Part shown: piece by piece, positions 17,394 to 26,695 of the stretch | How positions within the stretch are numbered: the first letter of the stretch is position 1 | Layout of the letters: the number at the start of each line of letters is the position of its first letter | NCBI RefSeq assembly: GCF_004402595.1 | Contig: NZ_SOFY01000071.1 | Location: 3,566 to 40,826 of the forward strand | Source of the DNA: Cryobacterium shii | Lineage (GTDB): Bacteria > Actinomycetota > Actinomycetes > Actinomycetales > Microbacteriaceae | Length of the DNA stretch: 37,261 bases | Direction: 5' to 3' | Notes under the pieces: model-generated | The model's input: the letters and a program-made list of their open reading frames with translations, nothing else | The model's database searches: none | Told to the model about the DNA's origin: nothing | Program-made: the position numbers and the translations under genes

Positions 17394-18911
17394 CTACAGG
17401 CCCTGTGCCAGTCGGTAGTAGGCCTGGTTCCAACGCACCTCGCGCGTGAAATCACGCAGGGTGGTGGTCTTATCGATCACGAGAAGCTCGGTGCGAGCGA
17501 TCTCGGCGAAATCCTGGAACACCTCGATGCCGACGGCTGTCGACATCACGGTGTGGTGGGCGGCGCCGGCCGTGAGCCAGGCCGCAGCGGAGGTGGCGAA
17601 GTCCGGTTCCGGGCGCCACACCGCGCGGCCGACCGGAAGCTTCGGCAGCGCCTGGGGCGGCTCGACCACCTCGACCACGTTCGCGGTCAGGCGGAACCGG
17701 TCGCGCATATCGCTCATGGCGACCACCACGGCCGGGCCGGGGGCCGCGTTGAAGACGAGGCGCACGGGGTCTTCGCGGCCGCCGATGCCGAGCGGGTGGA
17801 TCTCCAGCGTCGGCTTCGCGGCGGAGAGTGCGGGGTTGACCTCGAGCATGTGGGCTCCGAGGATGAGCTCCGCGCCGGGAGTGAGATCGTAGGTGTAGTC
17901 CTCCATCAGGCTCGCGCCGCCGGGAAGGCCGGACCCCATCACGTTGGCGACGCGCACCAGGACGGCCGTTTTCCAGTCGCCCTCGGCACCGAAACCGTAT
18001 CCCTGGGCCATCAGGCGCTGCACGGCCAGGCCGGGCAGCTGCTTGAGTGCGCCGAGGTCTTCGAAGTTCGTGGTGAAGGCGCTGAAGCCGCCGGCTTCCA
18101 GGAATCCCTTGAGGCCGAGCTCGATCGCCGCGCCGTACCGGAGGGACTCGTGGCGGTCGCCGCCGGCGCGCAGTTCGGGGACCACGTCGTAGAGGTCCTC
18201 GTATTCGGCGACGAGGGTGTCGATCGCGGCATCCGTCACCGCGTGCACGGCCTCGGCGAGTTCGTTCACCGGCCAGGTGTTCACCTGCACCCCGAAGCGC
18301 AGTTCGGCCTCGGTCTTGTCGCCCTCGGTCACTGCGACGTAGCGCATGTTGTCGCCGAAGCGGGCCAGTTTCATGGTGCGGCTCGCGGCCCAGCCGGCGG
18401 CGGCACGGGTCCAGGTGCCGATGCTCCCGGTGACGACCGGGTTGGACACGTGGCCCACGACGGTCTTGCGCGACACGCCGAGCCGGGTCTGGATGTAACC
18501 GAACTCCCGGTCGCCGTGCGCGGCCTGGTTCAGGTTCATGAAGTCGAAGTCGATCTCGCTCCAGGGCAGTTCCACGTTCGCCTGGGTGTGCAGGTGCAGC
18601 AGCGGCTTGGCCAGTGCGTCCAGGCCCGCGATCCACATCTTCGCCGGCGAGAACGTGTGCATCCACGCGATCAGGCCGATCACGCTGTCGTCCGAGTTCG
18701 CGTCCAGGGCGGCGCGGCGGATGGAGTCGGAGTCTTTCAGGACCGGCTTCCACACGACGCGAACCGGGATGTCGCTCGAGGCGTTCAGGGCGTCGGCGAT
18801 GGCCCGGGACTGCTCGGCGACCTGCCGCAGGGTCTCCTCGCCGTAGAGGTTCTGACTGCCGGTGAGGAACCAGACCTCGTAGGTGTCGAGGGTGTCGGTG
18901 AGAGTAGCCAT
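17394..18911 (-). CDS. araA: L-arabinose isomerase
   Basis: This 505-residue enzyme converts L-arabinose to L-ribulose, the first step of bacterial arabinose catabolism. The N-terminus [21 protein letters not shown] is diagnostic. [22 protein letters not shown] and [22 protein letters not shown] follow, as in AraA proteins, and the length is usual. It needs a divalent metal in known members. The start codon overlaps the araD stop by one base (TAATG), so the genes are coupled. It is the third gene of araBDA. Confidence 0.98.
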   Translation of the reverse strand: MATLTDTLDTYEVWFLTGSQNLYGEETLRQVAEQSRAIADALNASSDIPVRVVWKPVLKDSDSIRRAALDANSDDSVIGLIAWMHTFSPAKMWIAGLDALAKPLLHLHTQANVELPWSEIDFDFMNLNQAAHGDREFGYIQTRLGVSRKTVVGHVSNPVVTGSIGTWTRAAAGWAASRTMKLARFGDNMRYVAVTEGDKTEAELRFGVQVNTWPVNELAEAVHAVTDAAIDTLVAEYEDLYDVVPELRAGGDRHESLRYGAAIELGLKGFLEAGGFSAFTTNFEDLGALKQLPGLAVQRLMAQGYGFGAEGDWKTAVLVRVANVMGSGLPGGASLMEDYTYDLTPGAELILGAHMLEVNPALSAAKPTLEIHPLGIGGREDPVRLVFNAAPGPAVVVAMSDMRDRFRLTANVVEVVEPPQALPKLPVGRAVWRPEPDFATSAAAWLTAGAAHHTVMSTAVGIEVFQDFAEIARTELLVIDKTTTLRDFTREVRWNQAYYRLAQGL

Positions 18912-19621
18912 TACGTGAGTGCTCCTTGCGGTGCTTGACCGTAAACGTTCTGATAGCGGTTGAAGAGGGAATCGATCGCCTCTTGGGGGATGGGGATGAG
19001 TTCCCCGCCGAGGCGGGCGAGGTGCACGGTGCGGGCGACGTCTTCGACCATCACGGCGGCTTTGACCGCGTCGCGGGCGTCCTTGCCGATGGTGAACGGC
19101 CCGTGATTCTGCATCAACACGGCCCGGGACCGGTGACCGGTCAGCGCCTCGACGATGCCGCGGCCGATGGTGTCGTCGCCGATGATGGCGAAGCGTCCCA
19201 CCGGGATCGGGCCGCCGAATTCGTCCGCCATGGCCGTGATCACGCAGGGGATCTCCTCGCCGCGCGCCGCCCAGGCCGTGGCGTAGGTGGAATGGGTGTG
19301 CACGACGCCGCCGACGTCCGGCATGTTGCGGTACACGTAGGCGTGCGCGGCCGTGTCGCTGGACGGCGCACGGTCAGACCCGGGGGTGTCGGGGATGACG
19401 TTGCCGTCGAGGTCGCAGACGATCATGTTCTCCGGTGCGAGATCGGCGTAGTCGACGCCGCTGGGCTTGATCACGAACAGGTCAGCGCCCGGGACACGGC
19501 CGGACACGTTTCCGCCCGTCCAGACCACGAGCCCGTTGCTGGTCAGCTCGGTGTGCAGGCGCGCGATCTCGTCGCGGACCCGTGCGATGGCAACCTCGAT
19601 CCGGGGGCCGAAGGAGCTCAT
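18911..19621 (-). CDS. araD: L-ribulose-5-phosphate 4-epimerase
   Basis: This 236-residue class II aldolase-like enzyme turns L-ribulose 5-phosphate into D-xylulose 5-phosphate, which enters the pentose phosphate pathway. Visible motifs are [19 protein letters not shown], metal-binding [13 protein letters not shown] and [10 protein letters not shown]. The C-terminal segment includes NRYQNVYGQ. It overlaps araB by 4 bases and araA by 1, giving a tightly packed araBDA operon. Confidence 0.97.
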   Translation of the reverse strand: MSSFGPRIEVAIARVRDEIARLHTELTSNGLVVWTGGNVSGRVPGADLFVIKPSGVDYADLAPENMIVCDLDGNVIPDTPGSDRAPSSDTAAHAYVYRNMPDVGGVVHTHSTYATAWAARGEEIPCVITAMADEFGGPIPVGRFAIIGDDTIGRGIVEALTGHRSRAVLMQNHGPFTIGKDARDAVKAAVMVEDVARTVHLARLGGELIPIPQEAIDSLFNRYQNVYGQAPQGALT

Positions 19622-21333
19622 GCGGAGACCGCCGAGGTTTCCAGCGAGGCGCCGGCGTCACGCTTGAGGGCCTTGAGTCGGTGCATGACGTCGTTCGTGC
19701 CGCGACCGAAGTAGTCGTGCAGGAGCGAGTACTCGGCGAACAGCTTGTCGTACGCCGCGGCCGACTCTTCGTTGGGCGTGTACACGTTCTTGTTGAGCTT
19801 GCCCATGGCCTGGCCGGCCGCGCGCACATCGGGATAGGCGCCCGCGGCGACGGCCGCGTGGATCGCCGAGCCCAGCGCCGGGCCCTGCTCGCTGGCGATC
19901 GTGGAGATCGGCAGGCGCAGGATGTCGCTGTAGGTCTGCATCAGGAAAGCGTTCTTGAGCAGGCCTCCCGCGACGATGAACTCGGTGACGGGGACGCCGC
20001 TCGAGTTGAACGTCTCGACGATCGTGCGGGTGCCGAAGGCGGTGGACTCGAGCAGTGCCCGGTAGATCTCCTCGGTGCGGGTGGTCAGCGTCATGCCGAG
20101 AACCAGGCCGGAGAGTTCGTGGTCGACCAGCACCGAGCGGTTGCCGCTGTGCCAGTCGAGGGCGATCAGTCCGTGGCCGCCGACGGGCTGGTCCTTGATC
20201 AGTTCGGTCAGGTACTGGTGCACGCTCAGGCCCGCGGCGGCCGCCTCCGTGAAGTACCGGGCGGGAACCTGGTTGTTCACGTACCAGGCGAAGATGTCGC
20301 CGACCCCGGACTGGCCGGCCTCGTAACCGTAGAGCCCGGAGACGATGCCGCCGTCGACGACGCCGCACATACCGGGCACCTCGGCGAGGTGGTCGGAGTT
20401 CATCACGTGGCAGGTCGAGGTGCCCATGATGGCCACCATCTGGCCGGGCAGGACGGCTTGGGCGGCCGGACCGGTAACGTGCGCGTCGACGTTGCCGACG
20501 GCGACGGCGATGCCCTCCGGCAGGCCGGTCCAGGCTGCGGCCTCGGCGGAGAGGGTGCCGGCGGATGCGCCGAGCTGGCCGATCTCGTGCGCCACCTTGT
20601 CGGTGGCGAACCGCGTGAACCCGGGGTTCAGCGCGGCGAGGAAATCCTCGCCGGGGTACGCGTCATCCTGCAGAATGCCCTTGTAACCGGCGGTGCACGC
20701 GTTCCGCACGTACTGGCCGGTGAGCTGCCAGACGATCCAGTCGGCGGCTTCGACCCAGTGGTCCATCCGGTCGTACAGCTCGGGGTCTTCCTCCAGCAGT
20801 TGCAGGCCCTTGGCGAATTCCCACTCGCTCGAGATCAGCCCGCCGTAGCGCGGCAGCCAGCTCTCGCCGCGTTCGGCGGCGAGCTCGTTGATGCGGTCGG
20901 CCTGGCGCTGCGCGGCGTGGTGCTTCCAAAGCTTCACGTAGGCGTGCGGGCGGTCGGCGTATTCCGGCAGCTCGTTGAGGGGGGTGCCGTCGGCGAGGAC
21001 GGGAACCATGGTGCAGGCCGTGAAGTCGGTGCCGACACCGATGACGCGGGCCGGGTCGATGCCCGCGTTCGCGACGGCGGCGGGGACGGCGCTCTTGAGC
21101 ACGTCCACGTAGTCCTGCGGAACCTGCAGGGCCCACTCCGGCGGCAGGGCGGCGCCCGTGGCGGCGAGGGTCGTGTCCATCACGGCGTGCGGGTAGTCCA
21201 GGACGGCGGAACCGAGCTCGACGCCGTCGGAGACGCGAACGACGACCGCGCGGCCGGAGAGGGTTCCGTAGTCGATCCCGATGACGTATGAATTGACGTC
21301 TGCATGCGCATCCGGCTGCTCGGTGATTCCCAC
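19618..21333 (-). CDS. araB: Ribulokinase
   Basis: This 571-residue FGGY-family sugar kinase phosphorylates L-ribulose using ATP. The N-terminal phosphate-binding motif GIDYGTLSGRAVVVRV, the mid-protein GVGTDFTACTMVP, and the C-terminal EFIVAGGLLKNAFLMQTYSDIL all fit AraB. The GTG at 21333 is preferred because GAAGGAG lies about 7 bases upstream. It is the first gene of the operon, downstream of a promoter with a LacI-type operator across the transcript start. Confidence 0.98.
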   Translation of the reverse strand: MGITEQPDAHADVNSYVIGIDYGTLSGRAVVVRVSDGVELGSAVLDYPHAVMDTTLAATGAALPPEWALQVPQDYVDVLKSAVPAAVANAGIDPARVIGVGTDFTACTMVPVLADGTPLNELPEYADRPHAYVKLWKHHAAQRQADRINELAAERGESWLPRYGGLISSEWEFAKGLQLLEEDPELYDRMDHWVEAADWIVWQLTGQYVRNACTAGYKGILQDDAYPGEDFLAALNPGFTRFATDKVAHEIGQLGASAGTLSAEAAAWTGLPEGIAVAVGNVDAHVTGPAAQAVLPGQMVAIMGTSTCHVMNSDHLAEVPGMCGVVDGGIVSGLYGYEAGQSGVGDIFAWYVNNQVPARYFTEAAAAGLSVHQYLTELIKDQPVGGHGLIALDWHSGNRSVLVDHELSGLVLGMTLTTRTEEIYRALLESTAFGTRTIVETFNSSGVPVTEFIVAGGLLKNAFLMQTYSDILRLPISTIASEQGPALGSAIHAAVAAGAYPDVRAAGQAMGKLNKNVYTPNEESAAAYDKLFAEYSLLHDYFGRGTNDVMHRLKALKRDAGASLETSAVSA

Positions 21334-21402
21334 GGAATCGACTCCTTCGTCTCGCTGGTGGTGCTCGTGCCGGAGTCGTTCTCCCGGTCATGTGCCGGTC
21401 AA

Positions 21403-21460
21403 ATGTGAACGGTCACATTTGCCTGTCTCATGTTAGCTCTCCCCATGGCGCAGTTGTCAA
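21403..21460 (-). promoter_or_regulatory. araBDA promoter and LacI-type operator
   Basis: On the minus strand TTGACA (21455-21460) and TAACAT (21430-21435) are spaced 19 bp apart. An almost perfect palindrome, ATGTGAACGGTCACAT (21403-21418), falls just past the expected transcript start, a good position for roadblock repression. The same sequence with two changes lies upstream of the adjacent lacI gene, which makes that regulator the likely ligand. Confidence 0.75.
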
Positions 21461-21541
21461 GTCCCAACCTGGGGCCGATATTCAACCGTTTCCGACGGGC
21501 GCGGAGAGGGGCGGCCGGGGCGGGCCGGAGTTACGCGGGAG

Positions 21542-22561
21542 TTACCGGACGGGCGGGGCCGTCGACGCGCGCACGATGAACCGGGGCATGATCGACTGTT
21601 CGGCCACGGGTTCGTGGCCCGCCAGGTCTTCGAGCAGGGCGGCGACGCAGCGTCGGCCCAGTTCGGCGAAGTCCTGGCGCACGGTCGTCAGCGGGGGCCA
21701 GAAATGAGCCGCTTCGGGGATGTCGTCGAAGCCAACGATGCTGACATCCCGCGGAAGTTCGAGGCCGGCGTCGCGCGCCGCATGCATCAGACCGAGGGCC
21801 ATCTGGTCGTTCGAGGAGAAGATCGCCGTGAAATCCAGGCGCCCGAACAACTCGCGTCCGGCGTAGTAGCCGAAGTCCGCGGTCCAGTCGCCGAGGATCG
21901 GCGCTGTGGTCGGCACATCCATGGCGCCCATCTCATCGAGGAACCCGCGCATCCGCGCTTCGGCCTCGATCCAGTCCTGCGGGCCGGCGAGGTGGTAGAT
22001 GCGCCGGTGGCCCAGGTCGATCAGGTGCCGGGTCGCCAGCCGCGCGCCCGCAATCTGGTCGACGGACAGGGCGTGGCCGTCTTGACGGCCCCCCGATTGC
22101 AGCGACACGTAGGGAACCGTGATCGACAGCTGCTCGAGAACGTCGAAGACCCGCACCTGGGGCGCGATCACGACCAGACCCTCGATCCCCTGGAGCATCA
22201 ACTGCACCAGGGCCGCTTCGATCGACTCGTGGTCGTCGGCGGCCAGGTTGGCCGTGTTCACGTAGTAGCCGGCCTCCTGCGCCGCCTCCTGGATCGCGGC
22301 GATACTGCTGGCCGGACCGTACTCGGAACTCTGGGCGGTCAGGATGCCGATCGTGCGGGAACGGCCGCGGGACAGGGCCCGCGCGGCCCGGTTCGGCTGG
22401 TACTGCAGGTCTTCCATGACCTGCAGCACCTTCGCCCGGGTCGAGTCACGGAGACTGGGGTGGTTGTTGAGCACGCGTGACACAGTCTGGTGGGACACCC
22501 CGGCGAGACGTGCGACGTCTCTGATGCTGGGGGCGCGCACTTTGGGTGGCTTGCCTGTCAC
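21542..22561 (-). CDS. LacI-family repressor of the arabinose operon
   Basis: This 339-residue regulator has the LacI helix-turn-helix at about residues 12-37 (IRDVARLAGVSHQTVSRVLNN), the hinge helix around RAARALSRGRSRTIGIL, and a sugar-binding periplasmic-type core through the C-terminus. Its place directly upstream of araB and the shared operators argue that it controls araBDA-chvE-gguAB and itself, with arabinose or a derivative as inducer (inferred). It is not the GntR-type AraR of Bacillus. The start is GTG at 22561 with only a weak AAGG upstream. A later start is not likely, since the HTH begins near residue 12. Confidence 0.93.
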   Translation of the reverse strand: MTGKPPKVRAPSIRDVARLAGVSHQTVSRVLNNHPSLRDSTRAKVLQVMEDLQYQPNRAARALSRGRSRTIGILTAQSSEYGPASSIAAIQEAAQEAGYYVNTANLAADDHESIEAALVQLMLQGIEGLVVIAPQVRVFDVLEQLSITVPYVSLQSGGRQDGHALSVDQIAGARLATRHLIDLGHRRIYHLAGPQDWIEAEARMRGFLDEMGAMDVPTTAPILGDWTADFGYYAGRELFGRLDFTAIFSSNDQMALGLMHAARDAGLELPRDVSIVGFDDIPEAAHFWPPLTTVRQDFAELGRRCVAALLEDLAGHEPVAEQSIMPRFIVRASTAPPVR

Positions 22562-22578
22562 GTAACGACCTTGTTCAC

Positions 22579-22660
22579 ATGTGCACGGTCACAATTGTGA
22601 TCGCACATCCAGTATGCACGTCCGGCGGGGTTTCAAGTGACTCCGATGTGACAGTCACAT
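22579..22660 (-). promoter_or_regulatory. Operators upstream of the arabinose lacI gene
   Basis: ATGTGCACGGTCACAA (22579-22594) matches the araB operator at 14 of 16 bases. ATGTGACAGTCACAT (22646-22660) is a perfect 15-bp palindrome of the same half-site. The first is 18 bases from the lacI start, the second 85. Autoregulation is inferred. The rest of the 212 bases to the next terminator holds no visible gene. Confidence 0.7.
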
Positions 22661-22773
22661 GGACCGCCGAGACGGGCCTGGCCCGCGGCAGCACAGGCAA
22701 AGCGGGTCAATGCCATCAGCGGCATGCAAGGCGATCAGGGATTCAGCAGCGAGCATGCAGACTCAAGAACAGA

Positions 22774-22798
22774 CGGCCGCCAACGTTGCCGGCGGCCG
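22774..22798 (-). terminator. Hairpin downstream of metB
   Basis: An 8-bp GC-only stem (22774-22781 and 22791-22798) lies 16 bases past the metB stop. TCTGTTCTT follows on the minus strand, a weak T-rich tail. It probably ends the cbs-metB transcript. Confidence 0.65.
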
Positions 22799-22813
22799 CC
22801 AACAGCTGCCGGA

Positions 22814-23968
22814 TCAGAGTGCGGCGAGGGCCCCGTCGATGTCGTCGATGAGGTCGGCGACGTCTTCGATACCGACGGAGAGACGGATGATGTTGTCCGC
22901 CACCTCCAGCTCGGTGCCGCGGACGGATGCGTGCGTCATCTCCGAGGGGTAGTTGACCAGCGACTCGACCCCGCCGAGGGATTCGGCCAGCTGGAAGAGG
23001 TGGGTGGACTCGGCGAACGTTCGGGCCGCGGCCGCGCCGCCCGCGAACGCGATCGACAGCATCCCGCCGAAGCCGCTCATCTGCTTCTTCGCCAGCTCGT
23101 GGCCGGGGTGGCCGGGCAGGCCCGGGTAGTAGACCCGGTCGATCGCCGGGTGAGCCTGCAGGTGTTCGGCGATGGCCTGGGCGTTGCTGCAGTGGCGGTC
23201 CATCCGCACCGAGAGGGTCTTGATTCCGCGCACGGTGAGCCAGGCATCCATCGGGGCCGACACCGGGCCGGCGGCGAACTGCAGGAACTGCGCTTTCTCG
23301 GCGAGCTCGTCGTCGTTGATGATCAGGGCGCCGCCGAGCACGTCGGAGTGGCCGCCGAGGTACTTGGTGGTCGAGTGCACGACGACGTCGGCGCCGAAGG
23401 CCAACGGATGCTGCAGCGCGGGCGAGGCGAACGTGTTGTCCACGATCACGGTCACGCCGTAGCGGTGCCCGATCTCGGCCAGCGCGGTGATGTCGCTGAT
23501 CTTCATCAGCGGGTTGCTGGGCGTCTCCACCCAGAGGATCTTCGTCTCGCCCGGAATGATGGCCTCTTCGACGGCGGCGAGGTCGCTCATCTCCACGGTC
23601 GAATGGAGGATGCCCCAGGCGCCGTGCACCCGGTTGATCAGGCGGTGGGTGCCGCCGTAGACGTCGTTGCCGAGCACGATGTGGTCGCCCGGAGCCAGGA
23701 GCGCGCGCAGGATGGTGTCCTCCGCGGCGAGCCCGCTGGCGAAGGACAGTCCGTGCTTGCCGCCCTCGAGCGCGGCCAGCAGGGTCTCCAGCACGGTACG
23801 GGTCGGGTTGCCGCCGCGGCTGTATTCGTAGCCGCCCCGAAGGTGCCCGATGCTCTCCTGCACATACGTGGAGGTCTGGTAGATGGGCGGGATCACGGCG
23901 CCGGTCGTCGGGTCGAATTCCTGCCCGGCATGGATGGCGATGGTGTCGAAGTTGGGGGTGCGAGCCAT
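22814..23968 (-). CDS. metB: Cystathionine gamma-synthase / gamma-lyase (Cys/Met metabolism PLP enzyme)
   Basis: This PLP enzyme is about 384 residues. The ATG at 23968 has AAGGAAGA upstream and begins MARTPNFDTIAIHAG; the in-frame extension to 24010 is not needed. Visible motifs are YEYSRGGNPTR, SFASGLAAEDT, NDVYGGTHRL, WVETPSNPLM and VIVDNTFASP. The PLP lysine is Lys202 in HSTTKYLGGHSD. The family contains both gamma-synthase (methionine direction) and gamma-lyase (cysteine direction). The neighbouring cbs gene favours the reverse path, homocysteine to cysteine. The activities cannot be told apart from sequence alone. It follows cbs by 65 bp. Confidence 0.95.
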   Translation of the reverse strand: MARTPNFDTIAIHAGQEFDPTTGAVIPPIYQTSTYVQESIGHLRGGYEYSRGGNPTRTVLETLLAALEGGKHGLSFASGLAAEDTILRALLAPGDHIVLGNDVYGGTHRLINRVHGAWGILHSTVEMSDLAAVEEAIIPGETKILWVETPSNPLMKISDITALAEIGHRYGVTVIVDNTFASPALQHPLAFGADVVVHSTTKYLGGHSDVLGGALIINDDELAEKAQFLQFAAGPVSAPMDAWLTVRGIKTLSVRMDRHCSNAQAIAEHLQAHPAIDRVYYPGLPGHPGHELAKKQMSGFGGMLSIAFAGGAAAARTFAESTHLFQLAESLGGVESLVNYPSEMTHASVRGTELEVADNIIRLSVGIEDVADLIDDIDGALAAL

Positions 23969-24033
23969 TGGGTCTTCCTTGTTCATGCTGTTCGTTTGTC
24001 TGACTGTCATGTGTCTGACGGTTGTGTGCCTGT

Positions 24034-25398
24034 TTACACGCTCAGGTAGGTGAGCAGGTCGTGGCGGGTGATGACGCCCAGGGGCTTGCCGCCGTCGGTG
24101 ACGAGCAGCGCATCGTGTCCGGTGAAGGCGGCCCGCGCGGTGGCGACCGGCTCGTTCACGCCGATCAGAGGCAGGGAGTCGGCCACGAACTCGCCCACGC
24201 GATCGGCCAGCTGCGCCTCGCCGGAGAAGACCAGCTCCATCAGGCGGCGTTCGTCGATCGCGCCGACGACCTCCCCCATCACGACGGGCGGTTTGGCGGT
24301 GAGGACCAGTACCCGGGACACACTGGACTCGGTCATCACGCCGATGGCGTCGCGCACGGTCGCGCTCGGGTGCACGTACACGAAGGGCGGCAGCGTGCCG
24401 GTCTTGGATTCGAGCAGGTCGGCGACCGTGTTCCCGGCCGGGGCGTTGGTGAAACCGTAGCTGCGCATCCAGCCGTCGTTGAAGATCTTGCCGAGGTAGC
24501 CGCGGCCGCCGTCGGGCAGAAGCACCACGATCGTGTCGTCCGCGCTGAGGGTCGTCGCCGCGCGGAGGGCGGCGACGACGGCCATGCCGCTCGATCCGCC
24601 GACCAGGATGCCCTCCTCGAGGGCAAGCCGGCGGGTCATCGCGAACGACTCGGCGTCGGAGACGGCGATCACCTCGTGCACCACGGACGGGTCGTAGGCG
24701 GCGGGCCAGAAGTCCTCGCCCACACCCTCGACCAGGTACGGCCGGCCGGTGCCGCCGGAGTAGACCGAGCCCTCGGGGTCCGCGCCGATGATGCGCACGG
24801 TGTCGCCCGACACCTCGCGCAGGTAGCGGCCGGTGCCGGTGATGGTGCCGCCGGTTCCGACGCCCGCGACGAAGTGGGTCACCCGGCCGTCGGTGTCGCG
24901 CCAGATCTCTGGCCCGGTCGTCTCGTAGTGGCTGAGCGGCCCGTTCGGGTTCGCGTACTGGTTGGGCTTGAATGCGCCCGGGATCTCACGGGCCAGACGG
25001 TCCGAGACGCTGTAATAGGAGTCGGGGTGATCAGGGGCGACGGATGTCGGGGTCACCACGATCTCGGCGCCGTACGCCGTGAGCACGTTGCGCTTGTCCT
25101 CGCCTACCTTGTCGGGCAGCACGAACACGCACCGGTAGCCGCGCTGCTGGGCGACGAGCGCCAGCCCCACGCCGGTGTTGCCCGAGGTCGGCTCGACGAT
25201 GGTGCCGCCGGGCAACAGGTGCCCCTCGCGCTCGGCGGCGTCGATGATGCGCGTCGCGATGCGGTCCTTCGACGAGCCGCCCGGGTTGAGGTACTCGAGC
25301 TTGACGAGCACGGTGGCGCTGACGCCGTCGGTCACCTTGTGCAGTTTGACCAGGGGGGTGTCGCCGATGAGGTCGAGGATGGTGTCGGCAATTTTCAT
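24034..25398 (-). CDS. cbs: Cystathionine beta-synthase
   Basis: This 454-residue PLP enzyme joins serine and homocysteine to cystathionine. The N-terminal catalytic part has the PLP lysine Lys44 in NPGGSSKDRIA, then PTSGNTGVGLALVA and the phosphate-binding GVGTGGTITGTGRYL. The last ~120 residues form a pair of CBS regulatory domains (PFVYVHPSATVRDAIGVM and later GHDALLVTDGGKPLGVITRHDL). No N-terminal heme-binding extension is present. The C-terminal CBS pair separates it from plain cysteine synthase. It is the first gene of the cbs-metB operon. GAAGGAC precedes the ATG at 25398. Confidence 0.95.
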   Translation of the reverse strand: MKIADTILDLIGDTPLVKLHKVTDGVSATVLVKLEYLNPGGSSKDRIATRIIDAAEREGHLLPGGTIVEPTSGNTGVGLALVAQQRGYRCVFVLPDKVGEDKRNVLTAYGAEIVVTPTSVAPDHPDSYYSVSDRLAREIPGAFKPNQYANPNGPLSHYETTGPEIWRDTDGRVTHFVAGVGTGGTITGTGRYLREVSGDTVRIIGADPEGSVYSGGTGRPYLVEGVGEDFWPAAYDPSVVHEVIAVSDAESFAMTRRLALEEGILVGGSSGMAVVAALRAATTLSADDTIVVLLPDGGRGYLGKIFNDGWMRSYGFTNAPAGNTVADLLESKTGTLPPFVYVHPSATVRDAIGVMTESSVSRVLVLTAKPPVVMGEVVGAIDERRLMELVFSGEAQLADRVGEFVADSLPLIGVNEPVATARAAFTGHDALLVTDGGKPLGVITRHDLLTYLSV

Positions 25399-25710
25399 GG
25401 AGTGTCCTTCGTCATGGTGTCGCGCCGTTTCTCACTCGCCGCGCGGCCAAGGCTGCACGCGCCGGCTGTGCGCAAATCTACGGAAACGCGAGGTCGTGTG
25501 GGATTACCGGGGTCGGCCAGCGACGATCACACCGCGGACACGACATCAAAACGAGCACGATCCCAACTCTAGCGAAGCGTGCTCGGGGTCACCAGATGCG
25601 GCCGCCGCGTGCCCGGCGCAGGCCGGACGCAGGACGGGCGCAGGCCAGGCGCCTCCGGGCACCAGGCCCACGCGGGCTGCGTAGAATCGCGATCATGATG
25701 AAAGCCTCCC
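25399..25710. other. Divergent promoter region between cbs and the DUF3105 gene
   Basis: No gene of normal size lies in these 312 bases. TAGAAT at 25682-25687 is a good -10 box for the plus-strand gene, placing the transcript start near 25694. No matching -35 box is clear. The cbs promoter could not be assigned with confidence. Confidence 0.5.
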
Positions 25711-25721
25711 GTGCCCGTTGA
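25695..25721 (+). other. Possible leaderless upstream mini-ORF
   Basis: Right where the transcript from the TAGAAT box should begin, ATG ATG opens a nine-codon frame (MMKASRAR, stop 25719-25721). It overlaps the GTG of the DUF3105 gene at 25711 in another frame. Its translation could couple to or hinder the main gene. Expression is only inferred. Confidence 0.35.
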
Positions 25722-26448
25722 TGATAGTTCGCCGGGCGACGTCGGTGCGCCCATCGTCGATGCGACGGATGCCCCGCGCTCGCCCCACGAACGGAGGCGC
25801 CTGGCCTGGAACCGTCGGTTCGGACTCGCCCTGGGCGTGCTCGGCGCCGTGGGCGTGAGCGCCCTGCTCGTCTCGTCGGTGCTCGCCCCCGCGAGCGCGC
25901 CGGGAGAGCCGGCCGGCACCACCGGAGCCGGAGCCACCGGAGTCGGTGGCACCGAGACGCCGGGCGCACCCTCGGGCGGCCCTTCCGGTGCCACGACCGA
26001 GGCGACCCCGATCGTCGGGCTGGAGACGTACTTCAATGAACCGAGCCACGTCACGACCTCCGTCACCTACCCGCAATCCCCGCCGACCGGCGGCCCGCAC
26101 AGTCCCGTCTGGCTGGACTGCGGGGCCCACGACCGGGCCGTGCCGAAAGAGAACGCGGTGCACTCCCTCGAGCACGGCGCGGTCTGGGCCACCTACGACC
26201 CGGCCCTCGCCCCGGTCGACGTCGCGGCGCTTCGCGCCGCCCTGCCCGGCGACCACGTCATTGTGTCGCCCTACCCCGGGCTGGGCTCACCGATCGTGCT
26301 GACCACCTGGAATGTGCAGCTGCGGCTGGAATCGGCCGCCGACCCGCGCATCCCGGCCTTCGCCGCCGCCTACCTGAACGGTCCGACCGCCCCGGAGCCG
26401 GGCGAGTCCTGCTCCGGCGCCCTCGCCGCCCCCGGAAAGGTCGGCTAG
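25711..26448 (+). CDS. DUF3105-like membrane-anchored extracytoplasmic protein
   Basis: This 245-residue protein has a short cytoplasmic part, one membrane segment (about residues 37-60), a long Gly/Thr/Pro/Ala linker (60-100) and an extracytoplasmic domain. The domain contains YPQSPPTGGPHSPVWLDCG and VHSLEHGAVWATYDP. This His-rich pattern is typical of DUF3105, a family of unknown function often found near metal-related or DUF305 genes. GTG at 25711 is the only possible start upstream of the membrane segment, since a stop closes the frame just before; its ribosome site is weak. A 34-bp stretch of its linker coding sequence (25887-25920) is repeated exactly near the end of the ABC exporter. 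Confidence 0.8.
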   Translation: MPVDDSSPGDVGAPIVDATDAPRSPHERRRLAWNRRFGLALGVLGAVGVSALLVSSVLAPASAPGEPAGTTGAGATGVGGTETPGAPSGGPSGATTEATPIVGLETYFNEPSHVTTSVTYPQSPPTGGPHSPVWLDCGAHDRAVPKENAVHSLEHGAVWATYDPALAPVDVAALRAALPGDHVIVSPYPGLGSPIVLTTWNVQLRLESAADPRIPAFAAAYLNGPTAPEPGESCSGALAAPGKVG

Positions 26449-26457
26449 CCGGCCGCG

Positions 26458-26668
26458 CTCTCCGCGGGGCGTCCTCCGCAAGATGTACCTCTCCGCGGGG
26501 CGTCCTCCCTGCGGGGCGCACCTCTCCGCGGGGCGTATCTCTCCGCGGGGCGCACCTCTCCGCGGGGCGTATCTCTCCGCGGGGCGCACCTCTCCGCGGG
26601 GCGTATCTCTCCGCGGGGCGTATCTCTCCGCGGGGCGCACCTCTCCGCGGGGCGTATCTCTCCGCGGG
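26458..26668. repeat. 17-bp tandem array
   Basis: Eight perfect-length 17-bp units run from 26522 to 26657. They alternate mainly between CTCTCCGCGGGGCGTAT and CTCTCCGCGGGGCGCAC, and degenerate copies flank them (from about 26458 and to about 26668). Each unit holds the palindrome CCGCGG. There are no spacers, so it is not CRISPR. It starts 9 bases after the DUF3105 stop. The whole gap 26449-26915 (467 bases) is filled by repeats and holds no convincing gene. Confidence 0.92.
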
Positions 26669-26695
26669 AGGCCGACCCCTCCAAGCGCGGCGACA

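Noticed and set aside
26505-26657. Possible CRISPR array
   Set aside because: Units are contiguous, with no spacers, and no cas genes are in the window.
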